Shown piece by piece: positions 52,442-62,325 of a stretch of DNA of 64,000 bases. The notes beneath the pieces were generated by a model, which worked only from the letters and a program-made list of their open reading frames with translations, was not told the DNA's origin and did not search any database. Location of the stretch: the NCBI GenBank assembly GCA_963805445.1, contig CAWDUI010000002.1:124001-188000 (forward strand), written 5' to 3'. The position numbers were made by a program, and so were the translations under genes. The stretch's first letter is position 1; each line of letters starts with the position of its first letter. The stretch is from JAENVT01 sp963805445 (GTDB taxonomy: Bacteria; Actinomycetota; Acidimicrobiia; Acidimicrobiales; Ilumatobacteraceae).

Positions 52442-54050
52442 CACCAATTCGATCGACACCTCGCGCATCCGGTACTTCTGCACCTTTCCGGTGACGGTCA
52501 TCGGGAACTCGTCGGTCACGTGGAGGTACCGCGGGATCTTGAAATGGGCGATCCGTCCAGCGCAGTACGCGGCGAGCTCGTCGCGGGTCAACGAGGCCCC
52601 GTCGCGAAGGTGAACCCAGGCGACCAGCTCCTCGCCGTACTTGGCGTCGGGCACGCCGATCACTTGCACGTCGACGATGTCGGGGTGGGAGTACAGGAAC
52701 TCCTCGACCTCCCTTGGATAGATGTTCTCGCCACCACGGATGATCATGTCCTTGATCCGCCCGACGATGCTGACATACAGGTCGGCGTCCATCACGGCGA
52801 GGTCGCCCGAGTGCATCCAACCGTCCGCATCGATCGCTTCTGCGGTCATCTGCGGCTCGTTCCAGTACCCGAGCATCACCGAGTAGCCCTTGGTGCACAG
52901 CTCACCCGGCTCGCCGATGCCGAGGGTCTCGCCGGTCGACGGGTCGATGATCTTGACCTCCACGTGCGGGAGGACACGCCCGACGGTCCCGACGCGCTTG
53001 TCGAGCGGGTCGTCGGGCGACGTCTGCGTCGAAACGGGTGATGTCTCGGTCATGCCGTAGCCGATGGTGACCTCGCCCATGTGCATCTCGTCGACGCACT
53101 GCTTCATGACCTCGACCGGGCACGGCGAGCCGGCCATCATCCCGGTACGCAGTGACGACAGATCGAACGTGTGGAACTCGGGATGCGACAGCATGGCGAT
53201 GAACATCGTCGGCACGCCGAGCACACTCGTGCATCGCTCGGACGCCAGCGTCTGCAACGTCGCCAATGGCTCGAACGAGGGCGCGGGCAGCACGGTGGTC
53301 GTGGCATGGGTCAGGTTGGCGAGGTTGCCGATGACCATGCCGAAGCAGTGGTAGAACGGCACCGGTATGCACACCCGGTCGGCCGCGGTGTATCGAAATC
53401 CTTCACCGAGGAAGTACCCGTTGTTCAACAGGTTGCGGTGACTGAGCGTTGCGCCCTTCGGGAACCCGGTCGTGCCGCTGGTGTATTGGATGTTGATGGG
53501 ATCACGGTTGGTCAGTGACCGGCCGCGGGCCACCAGTTCGTCGACGCCCACGCTGTCGCCACCGGCCAGCAACGCATCCCAATCGGGCGTGTCGAGGTGG
53601 ACGACGTGCTCGAGATCCGGCAGCGATCGGGCGCACCTCGGCGATCATGTGGGCGTAGTCACTGGTCTTGAAGCCGGTCGCCGACACGACGGCCCGACAA
53701 CCGCTCTGGGCCAGGGCGTATCGCAGCTCCTCGGTCTGGTACGCCGGGTTGATGTTGACCAGCACCACACCCGCCTTCGCCGCGGCGAACTGCACGTAGA
53801 CCCATTCGGCGTTGTTGGGGCTCCACATGCCCAGACGATCACCCACCCCGAGGCCCATGGCCATCAGGCCACGGGCAAGTTGATCGACACGTTCCGCCAG
53901 TTGGCGATAGGTGAGGCGGACGTCCTGGAACGGAACGACCAGCGCCTCGTGTTCGGGGTGCGCGGCGACCGTGCGATCGAAGGCCGACCCGATGGTCTCT
54001 TCCAGCAACGGGAGATCGGTGCGACCGATCGCGTGCGCGGTGACAGTCAT
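52430..54050 (-). CDS. Fatty acyl-CoA ligase, AMP-forming (frame break)
   Basis: About 540 residues form an ANL-superfamily acyl-CoA synthetase: P-loop YTSGTTGFPKGATLSH, YGMTETSPV, HSGDLAVMD, GRIKDMIIRGGENIYP and the C-terminal catalytic Lys in TVTGKVQKYRMRE. The substrate is most likely a medium- or long-chain fatty acid, judging from resemblance to FadD/AcsA-like ligases. The frame breaks near 53630 between IAEVRP and RSLPDLEHVVHLD. ATG 54050 is used. It is divergent from the ABC transporter gene at 54126. Confidence 0.85.
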
Positions 54051-54125
54051 GTGACCCCCTTCGGTTCCGTGCCGACTGTACCGCGGCATTGCAACAGCAG
54101 GTCACGTGGCAGACTCGCACCCGAC

Positions 54126-55946
54126 GTGGCTACCAGTTCCCTCCTCCGCATCGACGGCCTCACCAAGCAGTACCCCGGTGTGACCGCGCTCGACGACCTG
54201 ACGATCGACCTGCCGCGTGGCCTCGTCGGGCTGGTCGGCGCGAACGGCGCCGGCAAGACGACGATGTTCCGGCTCCTGCTCGGCATCTCCAAGCCGACCA
54301 ACGGTCGCATCGAGGTCTGCGGCATCGACGTCGGCACGGATCCGATCGGCGTGCGCTCGCGGCTCGGCTACATGCCCGAACACGATTGCCTGCCGCTGGA
54401 CCAGACGGCGGCCGATGTCGTCTCGACGTTCGGCGAGCTCAGCGGGCTGCCGGCGCGAGCGGCCCGCCAACGGGCCTCCGACATCCTCGATCTGGTCGGC
54501 CTCGACGAGGCTCGGTTCCGACCGATCAGCGGGTTCTCGACCGGGATGCGGCAGCGGACGAAGCTGGCTCAAGCGTTGGTCGGCGACCCGGAACTGGTGC
54601 TGCTCGACGAGCCGACCGCCGGCCTCGACCCGCTCGGCCGCGAGGAGATGCTGCGGCTCGTGGCCCGGCTCGGGACGTTCGGGATCTCCGTGTTGATGGC
54701 TACCCATCTGCTCGACGACGTGCAGCAGGTGTGCGACCACGTCGTGATGATCGACGCCGGCCGGCTGGTGGTGTCGGGCGGGACCGAGTCGCTGCTCGAA
54801 CGCACCGGGATCCTCACCGTCGATGTCGGCCCGCGCGGCGACGAGCTGGTCGCCCGCCTGGCCCAACTCGGCGTTGCCGCCGTCGCCGCCGAGGGCCTCG
54901 TCGAGGCGACCGTCGAGGGCGACGCGCAGATGGATGTCGTGCGCGACGCAATCGCCGACCTCGCTCTGCCTCTGTATCGGCTGACCACCAGACTGACGTC
55001 GCTCGACGAGGTCTTCCTGCGACTCGCCGGCGAGCCCGGCATGAGCACCCTGACCGGCGACCAGGGCGGCGGCGCCGTCTACGACCGGGGCTACCGGCCG
55101 TACGACGGACCACGCGGTCGGCGCGGCGCGGCCACGTTCGCGCTGTACAAGGCGTCGATCCGTCGTGCGCTCGGGTTTCGCCGGTCGTGGCGGCAGAAGT
55201 TCGCCCCGTTCGTGCTCCTCGCCGTCGTCACGGTCCCGGCGATCGTCAACGTCGGGATCGGGTATGTCACACGCGACCAGCTCGACAACAAACTGGAGAT
55301 CATCACGTACCGCGACTACGTCGGTGTGTCGTCGGCACTGTTGCTGTTCGTCGCCCTGGTCGCTCCCGACGTGATGTGCCCGGATCGGCGCCAACGCGTC
55401 CTGCCCCTGATGTTCGCCCGGCCCCTCACCGGCGTCGACTACGTCGTCGCCAAAGTCGGCGCGATCACCTCGATCCTGTTCGCCTTCTCGTTCCTGCCGC
55501 AGGTCGTGCTGTTCCTCGGCAACATGCTGGTCAGCGACAGCGCATCGGAATACTTCACCGGTCACCTCGACGTGCTCTGGAAGGTCCCGCTCAGCGTGCT
55601 GGTGCTGGCGCTGTACTACGCGGTCGTCGGCGTCGCCATCGCATCGCTGACCGACCGCCGGATCGTGGCCGGCGCCGCGGTGATCGGCCTGCTGCTGATC
55701 ACGTCGATCGCATCGGGTGTGCTGGTCGGCGACTTCCGACCGGGGCACGGCTCGGCAGCCGCCCTGATCAACGTGTGGACCCTGCCGCTGTACCTGCGCG
55801 ACGTGGTCTTCCTCGGCCACATCTCCGGCGTATCACCGCTCGGCGGCGTCGCCAACGGCGGGTTGTTCGCCCTCGGGTTGTACCTCGCGGTGTTGCTCGT
55901 CGGCGCCGGCACGTTGCTGTATCGCTATCGATGGGTGGAGCGCTGA
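54126..55946 (+). CDS. ABC transporter with ATPase and permease in one frame
   Basis: The 606-codon frame has an ATPase in residues 1-305 (Walker A GANGAGKTT, signature FSTGMRQRTKLAQAL, Walker B LVLLDEPTAGLDP, switch His MATHLLDD). An ABC-2-type permease of about 300 residues follows (YDRGYRPYDGPRGRRGAA, about six helices). In related loci these are two genes. The internal ATG at 55041 (GMSTLTGDQGG) overlaps a TGA in the next frame, so the apparent fusion may be a one-base error. GTG 54126 is the likely start. It begins a three-gene transporter locus of unknown substrate, perhaps multidrug, lipid or copper-maturation (NosDFY)-like export. Confidence 0.8.
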   Translation: MATSSLLRIDGLTKQYPGVTALDDLTIDLPRGLVGLVGANGAGKTTMFRLLLGISKPTNGRIEVCGIDVGTDPIGVRSRLGYMPEHDCLPLDQTAADVVSTFGELSGLPARAARQRASDILDLVGLDEARFRPISGFSTGMRQRTKLAQALVGDPELVLLDEPTAGLDPLGREEMLRLVARLGTFGISVLMATHLLDDVQQVCDHVVMIDAGRLVVSGGTESLLERTGILTVDVGPRGDELVARLAQLGVAAVAAEGLVEATVEGDAQMDVVRDAIADLALPLYRLTTRLTSLDEVFLRLAGEPGMSTLTGDQGGGAVYDRGYRPYDGPRGRRGAATFALYKASIRRALGFRRSWRQKFAPFVLLAVVTVPAIVNVGIGYVTRDQLDNKLEIITYRDYVGVSSALLLFVALVAPDVMCPDRRQRVLPLMFARPLTGVDYVVAKVGAITSILFAFSFLPQVVLFLGNMLVSDSASEYFTGHLDVLWKVPLSVLVLALYYAVVGVAIASLTDRRIVAGAAVIGLLLITSIASGVLVGDFRPGHGSAAALINVWTLPLYLRDVVFLGHISGVSPLGGVANGGLFALGLYLAVLLVGAGTLLYRYRWVER

Positions 55947-56929
55947 TGTCGCCCGTCGAACCCGGATCCGCGGCGCCCACCCATGACCCGCCCACCCATG
56001 ACCCGGCGTTCGCCGCCGATGCGACCGTCGAGATCGCCGATGTGTCGGTGTGGTTCGGGCCGAAGGTGGCACTGTCGGAGCTCAGCTGCTCGTTCGGCCC
56101 CGGCGTCACCGGCCTGCTCGGCCCCAACGGGGCGGGCAAGACGACACTGATGCGGGCGATGACCGGTCTGGTCGGTGTCAATCAGGGAACGGTGCGCGTG
56201 GAAGGCCGCGACCCGCGGCGCGATCGAGGCGTGCATGGGCGGATGGCCCTGGTTCCCGAGGACGAGGCCGTGCCGATCGGGCTGACGGCCCGACAGTTGG
56301 TGCGCTACGTCGCCGACCTCTACCGCGTCCGCGACCGCAACGCACCCGACGCGGCGCTGCAGAGCGTGGCCATGCTCGACGTCGCCGACCGCCGCGTCGA
56401 TGGCTTCAGCAAGGGCATGCGCCAACGAACCAAGATCGCCGCTGCGCTCGTGACCGATCCGCAGGTGCTGGTGCTCGACGAGCCGTTGAACGGCGCCGAC
56501 CCGGTGCAACGGCTGCACCTGATCGCGCTGTTCAAGCGGCTCGGCTCCGACGGCCGGACGGTGATCGTCAGCTCCCACGTGCTGAACGAGGTGGAGCGCA
56601 TGGCAGAGCGCGTGATCGTGCTGATGCACGGGCGGCTGGCCGCAGCTGGTGGACGGCACGCAATCCGCGATGCGATGGACGATCGGCCGCGGCACGTACT
56701 CGTCCGCTCGGACGACGGCCGACGGCTGGCGGCATCGTTGATCGGCCTCGACTCGGTCGCCGGCGTCACGATCGACGCGACTCGTGGTGGCCTCGTGATC
56801 CAGACCGTGCAGGCTCGCGATCTGGCGATGGCGCTCCCGCGGCTGGCCCGCGAATCATCCGTCCGGTTGCTCGAGGTTCGCGCCCTCGACGACTCGTTGG
56901 AGAGCCTGTTCCGGGAGCTCGTCAGATGA
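55946..56929 (+). CDS. ABC transporter ATPase
   Basis: The 327-residue ATPase has Walker A GPNGAGKTT, signature FSKGMRQRTKIAAAL, Walker B VLVLDEPLNGADP and HVLNEVERM. An N-terminal HDPPTHDP repeat precedes the domain. It is the second nucleotide-binding subunit of the locus and would pair with the permease encoded downstream or with the first ATPase as a heterodimer. TGATG and ATGA overlaps link it to both neighbours. Confidence 0.87.
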   Translation: MSPVEPGSAAPTHDPPTHDPAFAADATVEIADVSVWFGPKVALSELSCSFGPGVTGLLGPNGAGKTTLMRAMTGLVGVNQGTVRVEGRDPRRDRGVHGRMALVPEDEAVPIGLTARQLVRYVADLYRVRDRNAPDAALQSVAMLDVADRRVDGFSKGMRQRTKIAAALVTDPQVLVLDEPLNGADPVQRLHLIALFKRLGSDGRTVIVSSHVLNEVERMAERVIVLMHGRLAAAGGRHAIRDAMDDRPRHVLVRSDDGRRLAASLIGLDSVAGVTIDATRGGLVIQTVQARDLAMALPRLARESSVRLLEVRALDDSLESLFRELVR

Positions 56930-57699
56930 CCGAGCCGGCCACCGTCACCTCACGCCGGCCGCGGTCTCAGTTCGCCGCGATTCTGATCTACACGCTGCAG
57001 TCGTGCTTGCCACCGCGACGGTGGGCCGCGGTGCTGATGCCGTGCGCCGGGGCGCTGCTGTTCGGATTGTTGGCCCGAGCCGTCGACAACTTCCCCACCG
57101 CAGATCGCGCCTTCGCCAACGTGGCTGCCGAAGGCATCTTCGCCCTGGTCATGCCCATTGCCGCACTGGTGATCGGCGATGCCGTGCTTGGTGCAGAAGT
57201 GCGCTCCGGCACGTTCCACTTCACGTGGCTCACGCCGGTCCCGATCTGGCGGATCGTGCTCGGACGGTGGGTCGGTGGGTCGTTCGTCGCCCTGGTCACG
57301 ATCGCCCCGGCAGCCGCGCTGGCCGCAGTGATCGCCGGAGCCGCGGGTACCGCCGGCGCCGCATACGTTGCCGCCGCAGTCGGCAGCGTGACGTACGTCG
57401 CGCTCTTCATCGCCATCGGATGCATCACCCGGCGGACAGCGGTGTGGTCACTCGCCGTCGTGTTCCTCGTCGAGCGGCTCCTCGGTGCCGCCCTCACCGG
57501 GATCGCCCAACTCTCGCCGACGTGGGAGTCGCGAGCGATCTTCGTCGGCTACCTCGACGATCCGCCCAGCCGGCTGATCCGAGAAGGCATACCCCAAGGC
57601 GGTGGCGCAGTCGTGCGGCTGATCATCGTGACCGTCGTCGCCCTCGCGGTCGCCAACTGGCGGATGGGGCACATGCGGCTGTCGGGCGCAGCCGACTGA
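56926..57699 (+). CDS. ABC-2 type transporter permease
   Basis: The 257-residue membrane protein has about six hydrophobic segments (first at residues 32-52, last at 227-246). An ABC-2-like motif (GAEVRSGTFHFTWLTPVPIWRI) corresponds to the ATPase-contacting loop. It completes the transporter encoded from 54126: two ATPases and two permease domains. The substrate is unknown. Confidence 0.82.
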   Translation: MTEPATVTSRRPRSQFAAILIYTLQSCLPPRRWAAVLMPCAGALLFGLLARAVDNFPTADRAFANVAAEGIFALVMPIAALVIGDAVLGAEVRSGTFHFTWLTPVPIWRIVLGRWVGGSFVALVTIAPAAALAAVIAGAAGTAGAAYVAAAVGSVTYVALFIAIGCITRRTAVWSLAVVFLVERLLGAALTGIAQLSPTWESRAIFVGYLDDPPSRLIREGIPQGGGAVVRLIIVTVVALAVANWRMGHMRLSGAAD

Positions 57700-57703
57700 C
57701 GCG

Positions 57704-57709
57704 TAGAGT
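57704..57709 (+). promoter_or_regulatory. Candidate -10 hexamer, leaderless start of the VOC gene
   Basis: TAGAGT ends 7 nt before ATG 57717 with no Shine-Dalgarno. Confidence 0.4.
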
Positions 57710-57716
57710 CACAACG

Positions 57717-58244
57717 ATGGTGCGGCACCCGGTGTTCCAATACGCCTACTTCGTCGAAGACCTGTCGGCCAGCGCCGCCCACTGGGCCCGCACGCTCGAT
57801 GCGGGCCCGTTCTTCGTCGCCGCTCATCACCGCGGCGACACCTTCAGCTACCGAGGCACCGAGATCGAAGCCGACGTCTCCTACGCATTCGGATACGCCG
57901 GCGAGTCGCAGATCCAACTCATCGAGCAACACGACGACCTGCCGTCCATCTACCGCGACATGTACCTACCCGGCCAGTTCGGGTTCCATCACGTCGCCGT
58001 GCTGGTGCGCGATTACAACGCCGAGCGACAGCGGATGCTCGACCAAGGCTTCGAGTTGGCGTGCGAACTGCACGCCAACGACATCGACGCCTGCTACTTC
58101 GACACCCGGGAGGTGCTCGGCTGCTTCACCGAGTTGCACCTCCACACCGAGCGCATCGTCAACACGTTCGCCCGATGGAAGCAGGCCAACGAGCAGTGGG
58201 ACGGCACCGGCGATGCGCTGCGCACCCACACCAGCGGCACGTGA
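57717..58244 (+). CDS. VOC-superfamily (glyoxalase-fold) protein
   Basis: The 175-residue product has two beta-alpha-beta-beta-beta VOC modules, with VFQYAYFVEDLSASAAHWAR at the N-terminus and GFHHVAVLVRDYNAERQRM in the second half. Metal-ligand candidates are H4 or Q8, E68, H93 and E140-type acidic residues of the fold. VOC enzymes include epimerases, dioxygenases and lyases, and this one cannot be placed. It has its own short promoter gap after the ABC permease. Confidence 0.78.
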   Translation: MVRHPVFQYAYFVEDLSASAAHWARTLDAGPFFVAAHHRGDTFSYRGTEIEADVSYAFGYAGESQIQLIEQHDDLPSIYRDMYLPGQFGFHHVAVLVRDYNAERQRMLDQGFELACELHANDIDACYFDTREVLGCFTELHLHTERIVNTFARWKQANEQWDGTGDALRTHTSGT

Positions 58245-58275
58245 CCACCCGTGCTCTCGGCCATCTCGGTTCTGT

Positions 58276-58281
58276 TAGCGT
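58276..58281 (+). promoter_or_regulatory. Candidate -10 hexamer upstream of the universal stress protein gene
   Basis: TAGCGT fits TANNNT and lies 21 nt before GTG 58303. Unlike several other starts here, this one has a G-rich ribosome-binding site (GGGGG) in between. Confidence 0.35.
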
Positions 58282-58302
58282 GAAGCACCGATTGGGGGCA
58301 AT

Positions 58303-58722
58303 GTGAACGAGATCATCGTTGGTGTCGACGGCAGCGAAACAGCTCGCATGGCGGCTGTCGCCGCGGCCGAGATGGCAAACAAGTTCGACCGGCCGCTGCA
58401 CATCGTGATGTCGATGACCCGCAACACCAGCCAGGAGGTGCACGGCGGCGGATCGGAGCGTTGGTACGTCGACTCCATCGGCGTCGCCGAGGACCTGCTG
58501 AAGGCGCTCGCGAGTGAGCTGAAGGCAACCGTCCCTGTGTCGAACTCGGTTGTGTTGAGCGACCCGGCCAGTGCGCTCTGCGAGGAGGCCACACGTCTCG
58601 ACGCCTCGGTCATCGTGGTGGGCAACAAGCGCGTGCAGGGTGCGGCGAGGGTCCTCGGCTCGATCGCCGGCGACGTCGCCAAGCGCGCCCCGTGCAACGT
58701 GTTCATCGTCCACACCCACTGA
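58303..58722 (+). CDS. Universal stress protein, UspA family
   Basis: The 139-residue single-domain UspA fold begins IIVGVDGSETARMA and ends with an ATP-binding-type motif (VVGNKRVQGAARVLGSIAGD), followed by the APCNVFIVH strand. The Gly and Ser positions of the nucleotide loop are retained, so it probably binds ATP. Usp proteins support survival under stress; no specific partner is seen. Confidence 0.88.
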   Translation: MNEIIVGVDGSETARMAAVAAAEMANKFDRPLHIVMSMTRNTSQEVHGGGSERWYVDSIGVAEDLLKALASELKATVPVSNSVVLSDPASALCEEATRLDASVIVVGNKRVQGAARVLGSIAGDVAKRAPCNVFIVHTH

Positions 58723-58752
58723 CGACCAGGTACCCGCGAGCGCCCACTCGCC

Positions 58753-59794
58753 CTACACGGCAGGCTGCTGCTGCGTGATGCAGTGGATCCCGCCGCCACA
58801 CTCGAAGATCGCACGGGCGTCGACCGGCACCACCTCGCGGCCGGGATACAAGCGGCTCAACGTGGCGGCGGCCGCCTCGTCGCGGGGGTCGTCGAACGAG
58901 CACAGGATCACTGCGTCGTTGCACACGTAATGGTTGATGTACGACCAGTCGACGATGTCACCGTCAGCGTGCGTCTGCGTCGGCGCCTCGATCTCGACAA
59001 CCTCCAACTGCCGGCCGCGGGCATCGGTGCTGGCCCGCAGGATGGCCAGGTTCTCGGCACAGACCTCGTGGTCGGGGTGCGACGAGTCGGGTTGCGAGTG
59101 GGCCACGATCACGCCGGGGCGTACCCAGGCAGCGACGATGTCGACGTGGCCGCGGGTGCCGAAACGTTGATAGTCCTTGGTCAGGCCTCGGGGTAGCCAC
59201 AGCACCTTCTCCACACCGAGGAACGTGCGCAACTCCGCCTCCACCTGCTCTGCATCCATGTCGGGGTTCCGGTACGGATCGAGTTGCACGGTGCGTGTGA
59301 TCATCACGGTTCCCTCGCCGTCGACGTGGATGCCGCCGCCTTCGTTGACCATCGACGAACCGAACACCTCTGCGCCGGCGAGGTGTGCGGCAAACTCGCC
59401 GACGTTGCGCTCGTGCTCCCACGAGCAGAACTCCTGTTGACCCCAACCGTTGAACTGCCAGCACACCGCGCCCAGCCGACCGCCGGGGTGGGTCACGAAC
59501 GTCGGTCCGCTGTCGCGGAACCAGCACTCGTCGATCGCTGTCTCGTGGATGGTGACCGCCGGATCGACGATCTTGCGGGCCGCCGTGACCGTCGCCGACC
59601 GCGCAGATCAGCGACACCGGCTCGAACCGGGCGATGGCGTTGGTGACAGCGGCCCACACCCCCCGGTAGTAGCCGAGCTCGCCATCGGGGTCGTCGCCGA
59701 ACGTGGTGCACGCCGGCGGGAACTCCATCCAGGTGCGCTCGTGCGGCGCCCACTCCGGTGGCATCGAAAACCCTGTCGGTACGGCGGTGGTCAT
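58753..59794 (-). CDS. aguA: Agmatine deiminase (frame break)
   Basis: About 346 residues match the peptidyl-arginine-deiminase-type agmatine deiminases. The opening segment is PPEWAPHERTWMEFP; then come ECWFRDSGPTFV and NEGGGIHVDGEGT, and the catalytic Cys lies in GGGIHCITQQQP. The enzyme converts agmatine to N-carbamoylputrescine and ammonia. The frame breaks near 59590 between CAVGDGHGG and ARKIVDPA. The canonical second gene (N-carbamoylputrescine amidase) is not adjacent. It starts 27 nt after the ureC stop and is probably in the same minus-strand unit as the urease-like genes, hinting at amine-nitrogen salvage. Confidence 0.88.
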
Positions 59795-59821
59795 TGCTGA
59801 ACTATCACAGGAACGTGCTGA

Positions 59822-61603
59822 TCAGAGGAAGTACAGCCGACTGAGCGACACCGAGTCGGCCGGTTCGCTGTAGACCCTGGCGCCGTCGAGCGAAACCATT
59901 CCGGTCTTCGAATCGACCTCGACGTGGCCGAGCCGGTTGTTGTGGACGAGATCGCCCGGGCCGATGTTGCGGGTGCCCTTCACTGCTACTCGCCGACGCC
60001 TGGTGCTCATGTGATCGTCGCCGGCGTCGACCGCGGCCTGGCTGACGAAGGCCACCGACAGGTCGGCGGCTGTCGAGCCGAACGAGCCGAACTGCGGGCC
60101 GAGCACCAGCGGCTCGCTCGAGTCGGTGGCCGCGTTGGGGTCGCCCGTCACGCCATACGCGGGGAACCCGCTCTTCAACACCAGCTGCGGCTTGGCGCCG
60201 AAGTGATCGGGACGCCACAGCACGATGTCGGCCAACTTGCCGACATCGAGCGAGCCGATCTCGTGGTTCAGACCATGGGCAATGGCCGGGTTGACGGTGA
60301 GCTTGGCCACGTACTGGCGCACGCGGTCGTTGTCGTGGCTCGTGGGACCATGGGCAGGGTCGGTGCGGATCTGCTGGCGCTTCATGTGCGCGGCGAGCTG
60401 GAAGGTACGACGCACCGTCTCGCCGGCGCGACCCATGCCCTGTGCATCGCTCGAGGTGATCCCGATCACCCCGAGGTCGTGCAACACGCCTTCTGCCCCC
60501 ATCGTGCCGCCACGGATCCGGTCGGTCACGAGATGGTGGTCGCTCGGCGAGTGGTGGTTCAGGCCGTGTGCGGCGAAGATCATCTCGTAGTGCTCGTCGA
60601 GTGCATCGCGTCCGAACGGCAGCGTCGGGTTGGTGCTCGAGCCGATCACGTTGGGAACGCCGGCGAGCTTCAACACGTTCGGCACGTGGCCACCACCACA
60701 CCCCTCGATGTGGAAGGCGTGGATCGTGCGGCCGGCAAGTACCCGCAGCGTGTCGTCGACCGACAGGCACTCGTTGAGCCCGTCGGTGTGCAACGCCACC
60801 TGCACGTCGTACTGCTCGGCCACGTTCAGCGCGGTGTCGAGAGCGCGGGTGTGCGCGCCCATGTCTTCGTGCACCTTGAACCCGCACGCGCCGCCCTCCA
60901 CCAACGCCTCGACGAGCGGCGCTTCGTGCGACGACGAGCCGCGGCCGAGGAAGCCGATGTTGACCGGCCACTGGTCGAAGCTGTTGAACGCATGCCGCAG
61001 CGCCCACGGCGAGTTCACACCGACTCCCCACACCGGCCCGAACTCCTGACCGATGATCGTGGTCACTCCTGCGGCCAACGAGGCCTCCATGATTCGCGGC
61101 GACAACAGGTGCACATGGGTATCGATGGCACCCGCCGTGGCGATCAGCCCCTCGCCGGAGATGATCGTCGTGCCCGTGCCGACCACGACGTCGACATCGT
61201 CCATCATGTCCGGGTTGCCCGCCCGCCCCACGCCGCAGATGCGGCCGTCGCGAATGCCGATCGACGCCTTCCCGATCTGCCGTGTCGCGTCGACGATGAC
61301 GACGTTGGAGATCACGACATCGCAGGTCTCCTTCACCGCCGCGGCCTTCAACAGCAACCCGTCGCGCGCCGTCTTGGCAAACCCGGCAAGGAACTCGTTC
61401 CCTCGCTGCTGCGAGTCGTACTCGATCAGGATCACCAGGCCGGTGTCGCCCAGGTGCACCCGATCGCCGACCGTCGGGCCGTGAATGGCGGCGTAGTCGT
61501 CGGGCAGGATCTCGTCGGGATGCAGGTGGTCGTGCGGCACGGCACCGCCTTCGTGGCTGTGCTCGATCTGTCCATGCGAGTGACGATGGTCGGGGTCGGT
61601 CAC
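59822..61603 (-). CDS. ureC: Divergent urease alpha subunit (urease-like amidohydrolase)
   Basis: The 593-residue protein aligns to urease alpha over its length. Metal ligands are retained: H163, H165, carbamylation Lys K243 (GFKVHEDMG), H245-type HED, H272 (ALHTDGLNE), H298 (FHIEGCGGGH) and D386 (SSDAQGMGR). The catalytic His matching Klebsiella H320 is H346, but the flap Cys (C319 there) is A345 and the next His is Gly. The N-terminus has eight His in the first 28 residues. GTG 61603 overlaps the ureAB stop. Canonical ureD, E, F and G are absent nearby. It may be an active urease with a Cys-less flap, or an amidohydrolase for another urea or guanidine compound. Confidence 0.85.
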   Translation of the reverse strand: MTDPDHRHSHGQIEHSHEGGAVPHDHLHPDEILPDDYAAIHGPTVGDRVHLGDTGLVILIEYDSQQRGNEFLAGFAKTARDGLLLKAAAVKETCDVVISNVVIVDATRQIGKASIGIRDGRICGVGRAGNPDMMDDVDVVVGTGTTIISGEGLIATAGAIDTHVHLLSPRIMEASLAAGVTTIIGQEFGPVWGVGVNSPWALRHAFNSFDQWPVNIGFLGRGSSSHEAPLVEALVEGGACGFKVHEDMGAHTRALDTALNVAEQYDVQVALHTDGLNECLSVDDTLRVLAGRTIHAFHIEGCGGGHVPNVLKLAGVPNVIGSSTNPTLPFGRDALDEHYEMIFAAHGLNHHSPSDHHLVTDRIRGGTMGAEGVLHDLGVIGITSSDAQGMGRAGETVRRTFQLAAHMKRQQIRTDPAHGPTSHDNDRVRQYVAKLTVNPAIAHGLNHEIGSLDVGKLADIVLWRPDHFGAKPQLVLKSGFPAYGVTGDPNAATDSSEPLVLGPQFGSFGSTAADLSVAFVSQAAVDAGDDHMSTRRRRVAVKGTRNIGPGDLVHNNRLGHVEVDSKTGMVSLDGARVYSEPADSVSLSRLYFL

Positions 61604-62291
61604 GATCGGGCCCCGAGGTAACCCTGCTCGTGCGCACGGATCAAGGCCGCTGCCTTCGCCCCCGGCGCGTCGAGGGGGCCGTCGACCAGACCGGCGAAGC
61701 CGATCGCCACCCGCCCCCCGGCAATCGGCACGAGCGGGACCTCGACGGCGACGTCAGGCTCGAACCGCAACGCCGACCCGGCCGGGATCGCCAGCCGCAT
61801 CCCGTACGCCGCTGCCCGATCGAACGACAAGCGCGGATTGACCTCGAAGAAGTGGAAGTGCGACGTGATGCTGACGGGGACATCCGAGGTGTTGGTCGCG
61901 TTGATGTAGATCAGTCCCGGCGGCGCTTCGTCGGTCGCGCGGACGCGGTGATGACCGCACCCGGTGCATCGGAACCGAGGCTGCCGCCGTCACCGAACGG
62001 GTTGCGCACGACGACCATGCGTGTGCCGTCGTCGAACACGGCCTCGACCCTGACCTCGCGCACGATGTCAGGCACGCCCGGCAGGACATCGACCGTCGTC
62101 AGCACTGCCGCACCAGCCGCTGCCGCCTCCATCAGGCGAGCGCCGTCGCGGGCCGCCTCGCACACGGTGTCGGCGATCAGCGCCGTGGCCTCGGGCACGT
62201 TCAACCGCAATCCTCTGGCCCGACGCGACCGCGCCAATTCGGCAGCGGTGAAGATCAGCAACCGATCGCGATCCGTCGGTGTCAGGCGCAT
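61600..62291 (-). CDS. ureAB: Urease gamma-beta subunit fusion (frame break)
   Basis: About 230 residues start with a complete urease gamma domain (MRLTPTDRDRLLIFTAAELA, LNVPEATALIADTVCEAARD). The beta domain follows after a frame break near 61935 (IYINATNTSDVPVSITSHF, FEVNPRLSFDRAAAYGMRL, IAGGRVAIGFAGL). UreAB fusions are known from Helicobacter and some actinobacteria. The two halves lie in different frames as written; joining SDAPGAVITASA to RATDEAPPGLIYI restores the beta N-terminus. ATG 62291 is used (GTG 62300 is possible). It is divergent from the MFS gene, with 49 bp between the starts and a GCTAA/TTAGC inverted repeat there. Confidence 0.82.
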
Positions 62292-62325
62292 CTTCCCCAC
62301 GCTAATTCGCTACCGGCTGATCTGT

